The position numbers and the translations under genes are program-made. The notes below the pieces were generated by a model. The model was not told the DNA's origin and did no database searches. It was given only the letters and a program-made list of their open reading frames with translations. From Lamellibrachia columna (lineage: Eukaryota > Annelida > Polychaeta > Sabellida > Siboglinidae), in assembly GCA_963662155.1 (NCBI GenBank), contig OY759267.1, positions 1,044,001 through 1,108,000 of the forward strand: DNA of 64,000 nucleotides, read 5' to 3'. Every line of letters starts with the position of its first letter. The first letter of the stretch is position 1. Shown here in pieces: positions 46,946 through 58,585 of the stretch.

Positions 46946-49392
46946 TGGGTAAAGTGACTATGTAATCTAGCTGTGTACTGTGGGTACACTGACTATGTAT
47001 TCTAGTTGTGTACTCTGGGTACAGTGACTATGTAATTTAGCTGTGTACTCTGGATACAGTGATTATGTATTCTAGCTGTGTACTGTGGGTACAGTGACTA
47101 TATACTGTAGCTGTGTACTTTGGTTACTGTCACTATGTATTCTAGCCGTGTACTGTGGTACAGTGACTTTATATTCTAGCTGTGCACTGTGGGTACAGTG
47201 ATTATGTATGCTAGCTGAATAATGTGGGTACAGTTACTATGAATTGTAGTTGTGGACTGTGGGTACAGTGACTTAGTATTCTACATGTGTACTGAAGGTA
47301 CAGTGGCTATGTATTCTAGCTGTTTACTGTGGGTACAGTGATTATATATTCTAGCTTTGTACTATGGGTGGAGTTACTCTGTATTTTAGTTGTGTACTGT
47401 GGGTACAGTGACTATGAGTTGTAGCTGTATATTGTGGGTACAGTGACTATGTATTCTAGCTGTGTACTCTGGGTACAGTGATCATGTATTCTAGCTGTGT
47501 ACTGTGGGTACAGTGAATATGTTCTATAGCTGTGTTCTGTGTGTACAGTGACTAAGTATTATAGCTATATACTCTGGTTACAGTGACTATGTATTCTAGC
47601 TGTGTAATGTATGTACAGTGACTATGTATTGTAGTTGTGTACTGTGGGTACAGTGACTATGTACATTAGCTGTGTACTCTGGATACATTGACTATGTATT
47701 CTAGATGTGTACTGTGGGTACAGTGACTATGTATTGTAGCTGTGTACTGTGGGTACAGTGACTATGTATTGTAACCATGTACTGTGGGTACAGGACTATG
47801 TACTGTAGCTGTGCACTGTGCATACATTGACAATGTATTCTAGTTGTGTACTGCGTGTACAGCGATTATACATTCTAGCTGTGTAATGTGGGTTAAGTGA
47901 CTATGTATTTTAGTTGTGTACTGTGGGTACAGTGAATATAAATTGTAGCTGTATACTATGGGTACAGTGACTATGTATTCTAGGTGTGTACTGTGGGTAG
48001 AGTGACTATGAACTGTAGCTGTGTACTGTGGGTACAGTAACTATGTATTATATCTTTGTACTGTGGGTACAGTGACTTTATATTCTAGATGTGCACTGCG
48101 GGTACAGTGACTATGTACGCTAGCTGAGTAATGTGGGTACAGTGACTATGTATTGTAGCCATGTACTGTGGGTACAGGTCTATGTACTGTAGCTGTGCAC
48201 TGTGCATACATTGACTATGTATTCTAGTTGTGTACTGTGTGTCCAGTGATTATACATTCTAGCTGTGTACTGTGGGTTAAGTGACTATGTATTTTAGTTG
48301 TGTACTGTGGGTACAGTGAATATAAATTGTAGCTGTATACTATGGGTAGTGTGACTATGTATTCTAGTTGTGTACTGTTGGTACAGTGACTATGTACTGT
48401 AGCTGTGTACTGTGGGTACAGTAACTATGTATTATATATGTGTACTGTGGTACAGTGACTTTATATTCTAGCTGTGCACTGCGGGTACAGTGACTATGTA
48501 TGCTAGCTGAGTAATGTGGGTACAGTGACTATGAATTGTAGCTGTGTACTGTGGGTCCAGTGACTATGTATTCTAGCTGCGTACTGTGTTTACAGTGACA
48601 ATGTACTGTAGCTGTGTACTGTAGGTACAGTGAATATGTACTTTAGCTGTGTACTCTGGATACAGTGACAATGTATTCTAGATGTGTACTGTGGGTACAG
48701 TGACTATGAATTGTAGCTGTGTACTGTGGGTACAGTAACTATTTATTCTAGCTATGCACTGTGGGTACAGTGAATATATACTGTAGCTGTGTACTCTGGG
48801 ACCCTTGACAAAGTATTCTAGCCGTGTACTGTGGTTACTGTGATTATGTATTCTAGCTGTGTACAGTGGGTACAGTGAATATGTATTATAGCTGTGTACT
48901 GTGGGTACAGTGACTATGTATTCTAGATGTGTACTGTGGGTCCAGTGACTATGTTTTCTAGCTGTGTACTGTGGGTACAGTGACTATGAATTTACTGTGA
49001 TTATGTGTTCCAGCCGTGTAATGTGGTTACATTGATTATGTTTTCTAGCCGTGTACTGTGGTTACTGTGATTATGTATTCTAGATGTATACAGTGGGTAC
49101 AGTGACTATGTATTCTAACCGTGTACTGTTTGTACAGTGAATATGTATTCTAGCTGTGTACTGTGGGTACAGTTACTATGTATTCTAGCTGGGTACTGTG
49201 GGTACTGTGACTAGGCATTCTAGCTGTGTTCTGTGGGTACATTGACTATGTACTTTAGCTGTGTACTCAGGATACAGTGACTATGTATTCTAGATGTGTT
49301 CTGTTGGTACAGTGACTATGTACTGTAGCTGTGTATTGTGGGTACATCAACTAAGTATTCAAGCTCTGTACTGTGGATACAGTGACTATTGA
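46943..49392 (+). repeat. 35-bp VNTR, ~69 diverged copies
   Basis: Unit CTGTGTACTGTGGGTACAGT + GACTATGTATTCTAG. Copies differ at many sites, so it is older than the other arrays. Block similarity: 47790-47960 resembles 48150-48330. The first copy starts in the end of the hAT 5' exon. Confidence 0.94.
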
Positions 49393-50294
49393 AACTAAAG
49401 TCCCGTTCTTTTTATAGCTAGGTGAACGAACAAACACACTTCACTACATATGTGTGCTGGGTAAATTGTAGGAATTATGGGTAAATTGTAGGAATTATGG
49501 GTAAACTGTAGGAGTTATGGGTAAAGTGTAAGAGCGCACTATTTAACAATATTGACATATAACGAAAATATGCGTATGGCAAGAGACTTTAGAGTCCTCT
49601 GTCTAACGTTTGTGGACGATATCGTGTCATTATTTTCAAATATTTAATAAAATGTCCTTGTACTCTTATTCAATAGGAGAATTATGGGTAAATTGTAGGA
49701 ATTATGGGTAAACTGTAGGAGTTATGGATAAAGTGTAGGAGCGCATTATTTTTAAATATTTACATATAAAGAAAATATAGTACGATATCGTGTTTTGTTA
49801 GTTTCTCGTCTCCTCGTTAGGTCCTTTGATCTCAGTTATTAATGACCCTGTTAATGATAATAGCAAGAGACTTCAGAGTCCTCTGTCTAACGTTTGTGGA
49901 CAATATTGCGTAGCTTTTCTATTGCTTCGTTGTAACGGCTTGCCAATGGGGACGCTCTAGGGTTATGGATAGGGTTATGGACCAGGGGGCGCTCGGGCTA
50001 CCCAGAAGATTGTGAGGCTGCGCGCAGAGTTAAAATTAAAAAAATAATAATAAATAAATAAATTAAAATTTTATTCAGTCGCCAGGGGGCGCTCTAGACG
50101 TTTAGGGTTAGCTCCAGTCGCTAGGGGGCGCTTAGGTTACCCAGAAGGCACTGCGCTCTTGGATGTGCTCTCAGGAGGCGCTCTGATTGGTTGCGCGCGC
50201 AACCGGAAGTGATTCGTGGACGTGGTCTCCGGAATTAAGCATTAGGAACTAATACTCTACTACTGCCATGATCCGTTCACTGCCATCACATTTG
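49393..50294. repeat. Duplicated segments within the hAT element
   Basis: A 20-bp repeat (GGGTAAATTGTAGGAATTAT-like) occurs in two clusters, 49458-49525 and 49683-49735; the flanking block with GCAAGAGACTTCAGAGTCCT is also present twice (49579, 49862). The remainder is rich in GGGGGCGCT words (49985-50185). 50262-50300 repeats the 46870-46905 coding block. Confidence 0.8.
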
Positions 50295-50300
50295 ATGACA

Positions 50301-51699
50301 AGATTTAACAAGATTTGCCATCCAAGCCAAAGGCCCAGATGGCAAGTGGACAAGGAAGCCATTGGCTTATCGAGAGTCCAACAATGTTCATCTACTTATA
50401 GCCCGCCCTCCTGAGATATGTGTCAACCTTGTTTTTAAACATATTCACGCTGCTAGCAGTTACACAATCTGTTGACAATTTATTCCATTCATTTATTGTC
50501 CTCTGTGAGAACGAGTGCTTCCTGATGTCCAATCTACATTGATCCTTTACTAATTTTACCTCATGTCCTCTAGTTCTGCTATCCTTCTTGAGTGAGAAAA
50601 ACATATTTCTATCAATATTTTCATACCCATTCAATATCTTAAAAACTTCAATCTGATCTCCTCTTAACCTCCTTGTCTCTAGAGTTGTTAAACCACATTC
50701 TTTCAGGCGTTCTTCATAACTAAGGTCTCTCAGTTCTGGAATCATTTTAGTTGCTCTCCTTTGTATGCGTTCAAGCGTATCTATATCCTTCTTACGATAT
50801 GGTCTCCATGCTTGTATACAGTATTCTAAATGAGGTCTAACTATTGCTTTATAAAGAGGTATAATTAACTTTTTTCCCTTGTATGTTATGTTTCTTCTAA
50901 TCAATCCAAGAATTTGATTACCCTTTGAAGCTGCAATACCACACTGCTCTGAAACTTTCATATCAGCGCTTATTGTAACTCATAAGTCCTTTTCTTTTAC
51001 AGTAGTACCCAGAACAGTATCTCCCATTCTATAGTTTACATTCAAGTTCCTATGTCCTGTATGTAGGCATTTACATTTCCCAAAATTGAACAACATCTGC
51101 CATTTCTCAGACCATTTCACTAATCTGTCTAGATCGTTTTGTAAATGTTGTTTATCACCATCAGTATTAACCTTTCTAAACAGTTTTGTGTCATCCGCAA
51201 ATTTCAGTACGTTACTTGTTATACTGTCGTCCAAGTCATTGATATAAATTAAGAATAATATAGGTCCTAATACTGATCCTTGAGGTACCCCACTCAAAAC
51301 CGATTTCCAATTTGAAACTTCTCCATCTACTACAACTCGTTGTCTTCTGTCAGTCAGCCATTGTTCTATCCAGTCAGTTATGCTATCCCCGATACCATGG
51401 GCTTTTAATTTAAGTAGTAATCTTTGATGTGGCACTTTGTCAAAAGCTTTCTGAAAATCTAAGTAGATAATATCTACTGGCGATCCCACGTCTATCCACT
51501 TAGTGATTTCTTCCAAAAAACATAACATATTTGTTAAGCATGACCTCGCTTTAAGGAATCCATGTTGAGATGAATTTAATAATTTATGCTTAACGAGGAA
51601 GTCCACCATATGGTCTTTAATTAACCTTTCTAATAATTTACAAATCACTGACGTTAAACTCACTGGTCTGTAATTCTCTGACTTATTTCTCGTGCCTAT
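50301..51699 (-). mobile_element. CR1 LINE copy D, young, 5'-truncated, with 6-bp target duplication
   Basis: Flanks ATGACA at 50295-50300 and 51700-51705; the insertion lies in the hAT coding block (ATCACATTTGATGACA / CTCCCAAAG). Encodes RT from NKSENYRPVSLTSVICKLLE through YLDFQKAFDKVPHQ, GVPQGSVLGP, FADDTKLF to EYLRRAGYK-type end (50392), broken only once near 50978 (a Ser/Ile-region stop, ATAAGTCC side). Nearly identical to copy C at 1-1475. 3' UTR ends in ATCTTGTTAAATCT tail. Confidence 0.95.
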
Positions 51700-51705
51700 A
51701 TGACA

Positions 51706-54009
51706 CTCCCAAAGATAAAAGTGTTCCACCAGTCACAGAGATACTGCTTTCGTCGTGTTCTCGCCCGATAGCCAGTTCATCAAGCCGCCATGATCCGTCC
51801 ACTGCCATCACACCTGACCACACTCCTGGTGACAAAGATCACCACCTTACCCAGACACCTTATCAGGAAACCGACAACGCAACTTCAGGCCAGCAACCGT
51901 CAAGTTCCCGCACACCGACGTACAAAGGAATTCCGTTAACTATTGCAGAAGTTGTAAACAAATTCCCGGAGCTTCGCTCATTTTCGGCAAAGAAATGTTG
52001 CCGAACAAGGGCTCACATTCTATGCACAACATGTCAGGAGTATGAGGAGATGGCAAAGAAAAGTTCTAAAAATGGCACTATAGCAATCGCAAGCGGCGTC
52101 AGGGCGGACTGTAGTGATAGGCTGGAAAGGGTCATTGACCATATGACCTCTGAACCGCACATAGCAGCAACAAACAAGAAGAAGATGGACGAAGCCTGGG
52201 AAGAGTGCACAACGTCGCATCCATGGCTACGCGCACTCACTGCTTACAATAACACTGTTTTTGCGATGCTTCTGCGAATGGCCGTCGACGTGTACAACGA
52301 CTGTCTAATCGGATCCGATCGTTGCCGATGCGATCTCTGGCTTGTTTGGCGTCGGACCATCTGTTGGCCGCTATGCGACAAAATGGCGCAGATGTGGAAT
52401 TTGTTCCATTCACACCTTACACTACAGGGATCCGAACTACTACAAGCAGATGCTGGACGTCATATACGAACTAGAGAAAGTGCGTCTGTCTCAAATGTTC
52501 AACCGATGCACAGTCTTCAGTGTGCAGATTGATGGCAGCTGTGACAGGCAAATGTTGGACCACAAGTTTGTAAGTGGACGGATGGCTAACAGTGATGGTA
52601 GCGTAACGAGTGTGTTCGTCGTCATGCATTCGCCAGAGAAGAACGGCGCCCCTGGACTACTGGAAGCGGTGAATAAAGCTTTGGATCTGACCGGAGGTAA
52701 AGACACGAAGCTCGTCGGTGTCACCACTGACGGTGAATCGGCAAACACTGGCAGACATGGTGGGTTATGGCGTTTGCTTGCCGACCAAGTGCAGAGAGGT
52801 CTGGCAACTTTCTGGTGTGCTGCTGACCGGTCGGACTTAGCCATTGAGTCGGTCGTCAGCACCGTACCTTAGCTGGGCATCTGGAAGTCTAATCTACTGG
52901 GGCTCGTACGATTCTTCCGGACGCCGAGAAGGATGAAGATGTTGTCAGCGCAAGCCGGGAATGTCAAACAGTTCCCCCGGCACCACGACTTCAGGTTTGC
53001 CCAGCACGAGCTGCAGCTGGTGGATGCTGTGCTGAATAACCTACCAGTCTGCATTAAGGTGTGGGAACAGATGCAGGCACCAGAAAGTATCAGCGACAGA
53101 AAGGAGAAGGCTGAAGCCAAAAGGTTTCTGATAATTTGGAACTACCAACAGAAGTGGATAACCTCACTGATGGGCGACATCCTGGAGATATTTGAAACAC
53201 TCCAGAAGAAGTTGCAAAAGAGTGATTTGTTCATCAGTGATCTTCTCACTGTGACTGGCGCTGCCGTCAAGAAGTTGAGATTGATGAGGGATGGACCATT
53301 CCCGGGAAGAAGAAAGGAGAAAGAGAGTTGCCCAACCGGTAGCACCAGTGAGGACCGAACACAGCGAAAGTCGATCCACCAGTTCGTTTGTACGAACCGC
53401 CGTAGTGCACGAGCAATCAGGCTGGAGGTCGCGCAAGCATCCCACGAATACCTCTCTGAGCGCATGCACCCGGAGCATGAGGGCGTTATCAAAGACATGC
53501 AGGGGTTGGTGATATCACGCAACCTGGGATCATTCGTTGAGCATGGCGTGCGCGTCGTCAGGCGTCTTTTTCCAGACGAGGCATCTGACTTTGCGGACGG
53601 GGCAGCCAAGCAATGGGAGAACATGATGATTGTGCCGTTCCTGCCTGATGGCTGTGTTCTCGGTTGTAAGATGACTGTCAGATTGCGGCAACTTCTGCCA
53701 GTCACCACAGGTTCAGTTCAGAAGGTGTTGATATCTTTGGCTTGCATGAGTCCGCACTCTATGCAGACCGAAAGGATCGTGAGCCACCACAACCTCGTTG
53801 TCCACAATCACCGCACCAGCATGGGTGAGGTCACGAGAAACACCAGCCTCATGGTGGCACTGAATGGTGTGGACACCGCCTACTTTGACCCTCGACCCGC
53901 TGTCGTCAAATTCCTGGAGAAGACCAGAAGATGCGGGGCTCCAGATTGGGATATCTACGGGCAGCGTGAATTCGTTAGGAAATTCACCCGCGAAACGGGG
54001 CTCTTCTAG
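51706..54009 (+). pseudogene. hAT transposase, main part
   Basis: Begins in frame with SSSRHDPSTAITPDHTP, then YKGIPLTIAEVVNKFPELRS and a Cys cluster (KKCCRTRAHILCTTC) that may be a zinc-binding BED-like or related motif. A frameshift lies near 52320. The next frame runs 52342-54009 with a single TAG at 52870-52872. Catalytic blocks: VFSVQIDGSCDRQ (first Asp), GVTTDGESANTG (second Asp), ATFWCAADRSDLAIE (CxxH-like, His replaced by Asp). C-terminal dimerisation block: SPHSMQTERIVSHHN and NTSLMVALNG. One frameshift and one stop over ~770 codons implies recent loss. Closest relatives are the ZNF862/KIAA1586-type hAT proteins as far as I can judge from motifs. Confidence 0.85.
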
Positions 54010-54185
54010 TAAAATTGAGACGACTGTCAAACGTACTGACTTGCAAGTTGCTAGAGACGTGTCATGTTTCTCTAACTACTGCATGTGTTTGTAATAAAAA
54101 ATTCTGGGATATAAGTGTAACATTAATTTTATACCGAGATGCAGTCGTCAGTGTGCAACCATATGGATAAAAAGATACTGACACA

Positions 54186-54189
54186 CACA

Positions 54190-54270
<81 letters not shown>

Positions 54271-54283
54271 TATATATATAAAG
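54186..54283. repeat. (TA)n microsatellite
   Basis: About 48 TA dinucleotides with one AA interruption, in the 3' non-coding part of the hAT element. Confidence 0.96.
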
Positions 54284-54417
54284 CTTTCATACATTCCTAA
54301 GGGTTATGTAAATAATCATTAATAATGCGTAAGCTTCCCATTTTAACCATTTGGAGTGCCCTTTTAGGACATTGCCCCCCCCAGTGAAAATTCTATAAAA
54401 AACGCCCTGACAGAATA

Positions 54418-55394
54418 TGAGGTTGCTTAGACAATGGGGGAAAATGTCATATGTTCATGTCCATTAATAACACAAGGTTTTTATTCAGTAATACTGAAAC
54501 ACAACGTGACAGTTCTTTCTTTTCTTACAAACACCAGCTTTTACAGTGTTTTACATTCCCGATTATTGAAGAATAAAACAAACGTTAGGATGTTGAGCTC
54601 ATACATGCATGTAGGACTACATGAGATCATACTTCAAACTAATGCCTTGACTAGATACAATCCATATCGCAATAACCAAGTCACTGTTGCCAGATGGAGG
54701 CAACAGTTGACGAATCTCCTGACTGTCGCCTGAGTCACTTCAATCACACTGATGACATACATATACTGATTGTCCTGGAGTGCAAGGCTTGTGGAACCAC
54801 ATTTAACATTCCAAGCCTCTCCGGACCTGCTATTCGAGTACGGTTCTACGCATACGAGCCAAAAGTATTCTTCTAGAGATTCATCAGGTTGGACTTGGCT
54901 GGGCCTGCGACGTTTCTTCTTCAAATGTTCTTTACCGTTTGTTGGTCCAGACTTCTTTTTTTTGAGTGAACAAATCCTTCTTAAATTTTTTCTCCAAGAC
55001 GAATATGCATTTTTTCTTTTGTTCTTCTAGTGCATGTTTCCTACTGTCCAGTGTCTTCTTGTAAGGACTGCATGGATGTCAGGAATTCCGACTGACCCAT
55101 GCGTTTAGTGTGCTTCTTACGGGTAGGCTGAGGGAGCGGCGATACAATGCTCGGGGTGATGAATGTTATAGCTGGTTCGGGACGAGTTAAATAATCGAAG
55201 TGTCCAACATCCCGATGGCGATGATTTCTAATCCCCCGACCATTTCTGTTTGGTGTGCCCTGGTTTCATTCCCCCCAGCTAAGGATTTGACCTCCAATCT
55301 ACGCGGAAGATCCGCATTAAGGGTTTCTACAGAAATGTCTTCTAATCGTTTCCCTAAATTTAACCTCTAGTTTTCTATATTGAACCCCTGATTC
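54418..55394 (-). other. Unassigned stretch with possible coding remnant (about 55200-54920)
   Basis: On minus, one frame reads RPEPAITFITPSIVSPLPQ, PTRKKHTKRMGQSEFL, TSMQSLQEDTGQ, and after a stop KHALEEQKKKCIFVLEKKF. The basic patch followed by a Glu/Lys helix recalls the C-terminal part of Myb/SANT-like proteins encoded by Harbinger transposons, but no SANT motif is visible. Also unrecognised: a 60-codon plus frame at 54694-54876 with a Cys pair (ECKAC). Confidence 0.3.
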
Positions 55395-55708
55395 AATATA
55401 GGCTCCCCGTAGTGGTTCACTATAGGCTCCCCGTAGTGGTTCACTATAGGCTCCCCGTGGTGGTTCACTATAGGCTCCCCGTAGTGGTTCACTATAGGCT
55501 CCCCGTGGCGGTTCACTATAGGCTCCCCGTAGTGGTTCACTATAGGCTCCCCGTAGTGGTTCACTATAGGCTCCCCGTGGCGGTTCACTATAGGCTCCCC
55601 GTAGTGGTTCACTATAGGCTCCCCGTAGTGGTTTACAGTAGGCTCCCCGTAGTGGTTCACTATAGGCTCCCCGTAGTGGTTCACTATAGGCTCCCCGTGG
55701 TGGTTCAG
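55395..55708. repeat. 24-bp minisatellite, 13 copies
   Basis: Unit TAGGCTCCCCGTAGTGGTTC + ACTA with GTAGTGG/GTGGTGG/GTGGCGG variants. A multiple of three, so frames stay open on both strands (HYRLPVVV / NHYGEPIV); no evidence of a real protein. Confidence 0.95.
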
Positions 55709-58067
55709 TATATGCAATTCGACTACGAAGACGCCCGGATGTTTTACGGGTTCGAGGCGAACGATTTGCGCTTCTAACTGCGTTTATGCCTAAATAAGAT
55801 ATTCACCGTCATTGTGATAGGGCTTCGCATATATACACCCCATCCATTCCATAGATAGCCGACTTGAACAACATCATCAATTTACACCAGACTGTCGAAA
55901 AATTATCACCATGTTTATCTTTTTGTAGACTTCGCGCCACTCGCCATTTTGATCGATTAGATTACTTTTTAGTGAAAGGCATAGTCGGTAGATGGGGGCA
56001 CTGTGACGCACCACTACCACTAGAACTGTTTATCTGGGCACATCGTAAGTGTCGTAGTCTGCAAATATACTCATTTCTACCCATATTCCGAAAGTCGTCG
56101 TATGTCCAAAGAACCCTAATGTTATAATACAATAGATACAATGTATAAAGGTATTCTATGGAACTAGTTTCATCCGCTGTTTATCCTTTCAACTCGTGTA
56201 TTCACGTGTGAGCCGTTCAGACCGTAGTATGCAAGAACTTGCCTAATGGTCACCACGACGTGTGGTGTTAAACGTCCTTTAGTTAATGCGATCGACGTCA
56301 CACAGAGCCACTGAGAAAACACTTTCACCAATAACTGCACCTTTTTGTTTCCGACAAGTAGTTTTCATAATACAAGCGGTATGCAGAAGAAGACAGTTTT
56401 ACACACATTGCATCATATTGAACCCGATAATGGTTCAGAACACAGCCATAGAGTGTGTATTATATCTACAGGTTTGTCACTCTTCTGGACGCATGCGCAG
56501 CAGGTCGACCTGACGCTCGCTGACGTCTGCTCTGCGAGAAACTGGCCGCGCTGTGCAGCATGGGACACCGGAAAGGCGCCATTAAACTTCGTCATCTGGG
56601 ATCCGTACAGTTCGTTCAAGTTATATGGCAATGGTAGATGCTTCATCACGGCGCTTTAGCCGTGCATTGTTCTTGCCCTCATTCATGGCTGAGATAGTCC
56701 ATCAGCTCAAACTGTTTCTTGACCGTCACACCGTCTGCTATCTGTTCTGTTGCCACATGTTTCACATAAGCATGAAACCATTTGCTAAACACAAAATTAG
56801 AGGTATCATAATTGTTTTTTTAATCCAACATAAGAACAAAATTTGTACTGCTTTTTACTATTTACTATTTATTTAATAAAGAAACCTATTTTTCCAGATG
56901 TTTACATGGTAATAAACGTAATAACTGTAAACTAATAAGACACGCTGAAAGGCAGTAATGGTTTAACGATTGCAATTTTTGCACTTAATGATACTACTAC
57001 TAGCCACTAATGATTAACTACAAATATCTTAAAGTAACCAAAAGTGTCAAGAATGTTTTAGAAGGTTTATATTTATCAGTTATGTTACTGTACGTGATAT
57101 GTTATTTCACATGCAGTGTTTGTAATGTGATGTATGTAATGTGATGTATGTAATGTGATGTATGTAATGTGATGTATGTAATAAATTTATTCAGTGTTGT
57201 TTATTTGTGCAGGTAACGCCCTACTTGAGTGAAACGTTACACGGCGTTGTTCGTCGGACGGTCGTTGTCTTCGAGAACGGCGTTGTTTGTCGGACGGTCG
57301 TTGTCTTCGAGAACGGCGTTGTAACAGCTAAACCCAGGTGGCATTCTGTGTTTCCATGAAACGTATCAACAAGACATCTTTAAATAGCTATAGTGAGCTT
57401 ACTTGACTCGATGGCGTTTTGAGAGGCTCGACACGATTCGTGCTCTATTCTTCATCAACATTTTAATAAATGAAACATTCCTTAATTTGATTACTATACC
57501 CGTTATTTCAGACACATAATATACATTTAGTACATGTGTAGCTAAATACGAATGATGTTGACAAAAATGCACGTTGACAAACTAGACCTTTGCGATTCGA
57601 TGTTACATCTGTATTCACTTTAATCACAGTAAGCTTCCAGAGAATAACACTAGGCTTACCTGGTAATTTTTTTAATGTTGTTTTCGAATAAATATTGCAT
57701 TGATTTTAATAAGAGCAGGTGTCGACATTTTGACAAATGTTTTCAGGACATAGCACATGTAGACTCATTATATGTCAGGATACACCAATAATTTATAGAC
57801 CATATCACATCACACATAATTAGCGTCGACTACACAGCAATCACAATTATCTTAGATATACCAAGATTTAGGTAAACACTATTAGTTATTCTGTTTCCAT
57901 AAAACATGAAATGAGATCTCAACAAAATGCCGGATTATGGCGATTAGTGACGTCTTCGTTTTAAATTATATTCATAGATTGTCGATCATGCACATTGCTG
58001 CAACGATACACATCTACTCATAAAAGTGCTTAGTATATAAATATCCGCCATATTCAGTTGTATTGCA
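55709..58067. other. Mostly non-coding, short repeats
   Basis: Short arrays: a 14-bp GTAATGTGATGTAT unit x4-5 (57117-57181) and a ~36-bp unit x2 (57241-57318, CGGCGTTGT...TTCGAGAA). The 56450-56650 part is GC-rich; its minus frame starting at 56646 (MKHLPLPYNLNELYGSQM) is followed by a CAG|GTCGAC donor-like site and could be a first exon, but nothing confirms it. Confidence 0.45.
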
Positions 58068-58298
58068 TCACTGTTTCGCCATCTTTCTTCGGTGTGCGAA
58101 TGGCGACGATGACGCGGCGAGCGTGCCAACGAGCATGCGCTGTGTGGTTTTGCTGGAGAGTGCGCCACTGATGAACTCCTGCTTGGAGAGTTTGTTGTCG
58201 TGGTCGTTGTCAGCCCGCGCCATGATGTGGTCAACAAGAGCTCGCGGAGACACGCGCTCCTCCGCCGGCACGCTGCCCCGCTTCAACTGGTCGATCGC
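58068..58298 (-). CDS. EF-hand protein, terminal exon (neuronal-calcium-sensor-like)
   Basis: 76 codons and a TGA (58068-58070). Acceptor CTCCTGCCCGTTCAG at 58299. The exon encodes AIDQLKRGSVPAEERVSPR, ALVDHIMARADNDHDNKLSK, QEFISGALSS. The loop D-N-D-H-D-N-K-L-S-K-Q-E has acidic residues at positions 1, 3, 5 and 12, a complete calcium-binding EF-hand, preceded by a helix with the PEER-like stretch and followed by a short basic tail. The layout (last EF-hand, then ~40 residues, in one final exon) resembles recoverin/NCS-family proteins, but calcineurin-B-like or other EF-hand proteins are possible. GC-rich against its neighbours. Upstream exons are not visible to the right. Confidence 0.7.
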   Translation of the reverse strand, partial: AIDQLKRGSVPAEERVSPRALVDHIMARADNDHDNKLSKQEFISGALSSKTTQRMLVGTLAASSSPFAHRRKMAKQ

Positions 58299-58585
58299 CT
58301 GAACGGGCAGGAGAAAGAACGAGTGAAACCGGCACGGTTGTCTCAGATAGTTGGGAGTTCATACAAACGCACACACATACATACACGTACTGACGCACAC
58401 ACGCACGCACACACACCGACGCACGAACGCAACGCACGCACATACATACACTGTGAAATTGTCAAAACTGACTTCCTACATGGCGGCGCACATGTGACGC
58501 AGCACTGTGGTATATGCTAGAAACTAGCACATACATCACCTTTACGAGGGCATGCCAGTCTACATGTATAGATTCCAAAATTTAC
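58299..58585. repeat. Intron with CA/CGCA-rich microsatellite (58365-58455)
   Basis: CACACA, GCACGCAC and CATACATA words form a degenerate microsatellite right of the EF-hand exon; nothing else seen. Confidence 0.8.

Larger units (their letters stand above)
45098..54409 (+). mobile_element. hAT transposon, 9.3 kb, both ends and 8-bp target duplication present
   Basis: Flanked by exact ACAGAATA at 45090-45097 and 54410-54417. Left end CAAGGCGTTTTTTAACATAC...GGGGGGGCAATG; right end reverse complement CAGGGCGTTTTTTATAGAAT...GGGGGGGGCAATG, about 45 bp of inverted repeat. Coding parts: a 5' piece at 46730-46945 and the main transposase at 51706-54009. Insertions inside: 35-bp VNTR (46943-49392), CR1 copy D (50301-51699) and a TA microsatellite (54186-54283). 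8-bp duplication plus a hAT-type C-terminus make the superfamily secure. Confidence 0.92.

Noticed and set aside
53142..54030. Minus-strand frames up to 188 codons
   Set aside because: Antisense to the hAT transposase; no domains, and the plus strand has hAT blocks.
55367..55777. Repeat proteins (HYRLPVVV or NHYGEPIV)
   Set aside because: 24-bp tandem array, open by arithmetic only; no signal peptide, domain or splice evidence.
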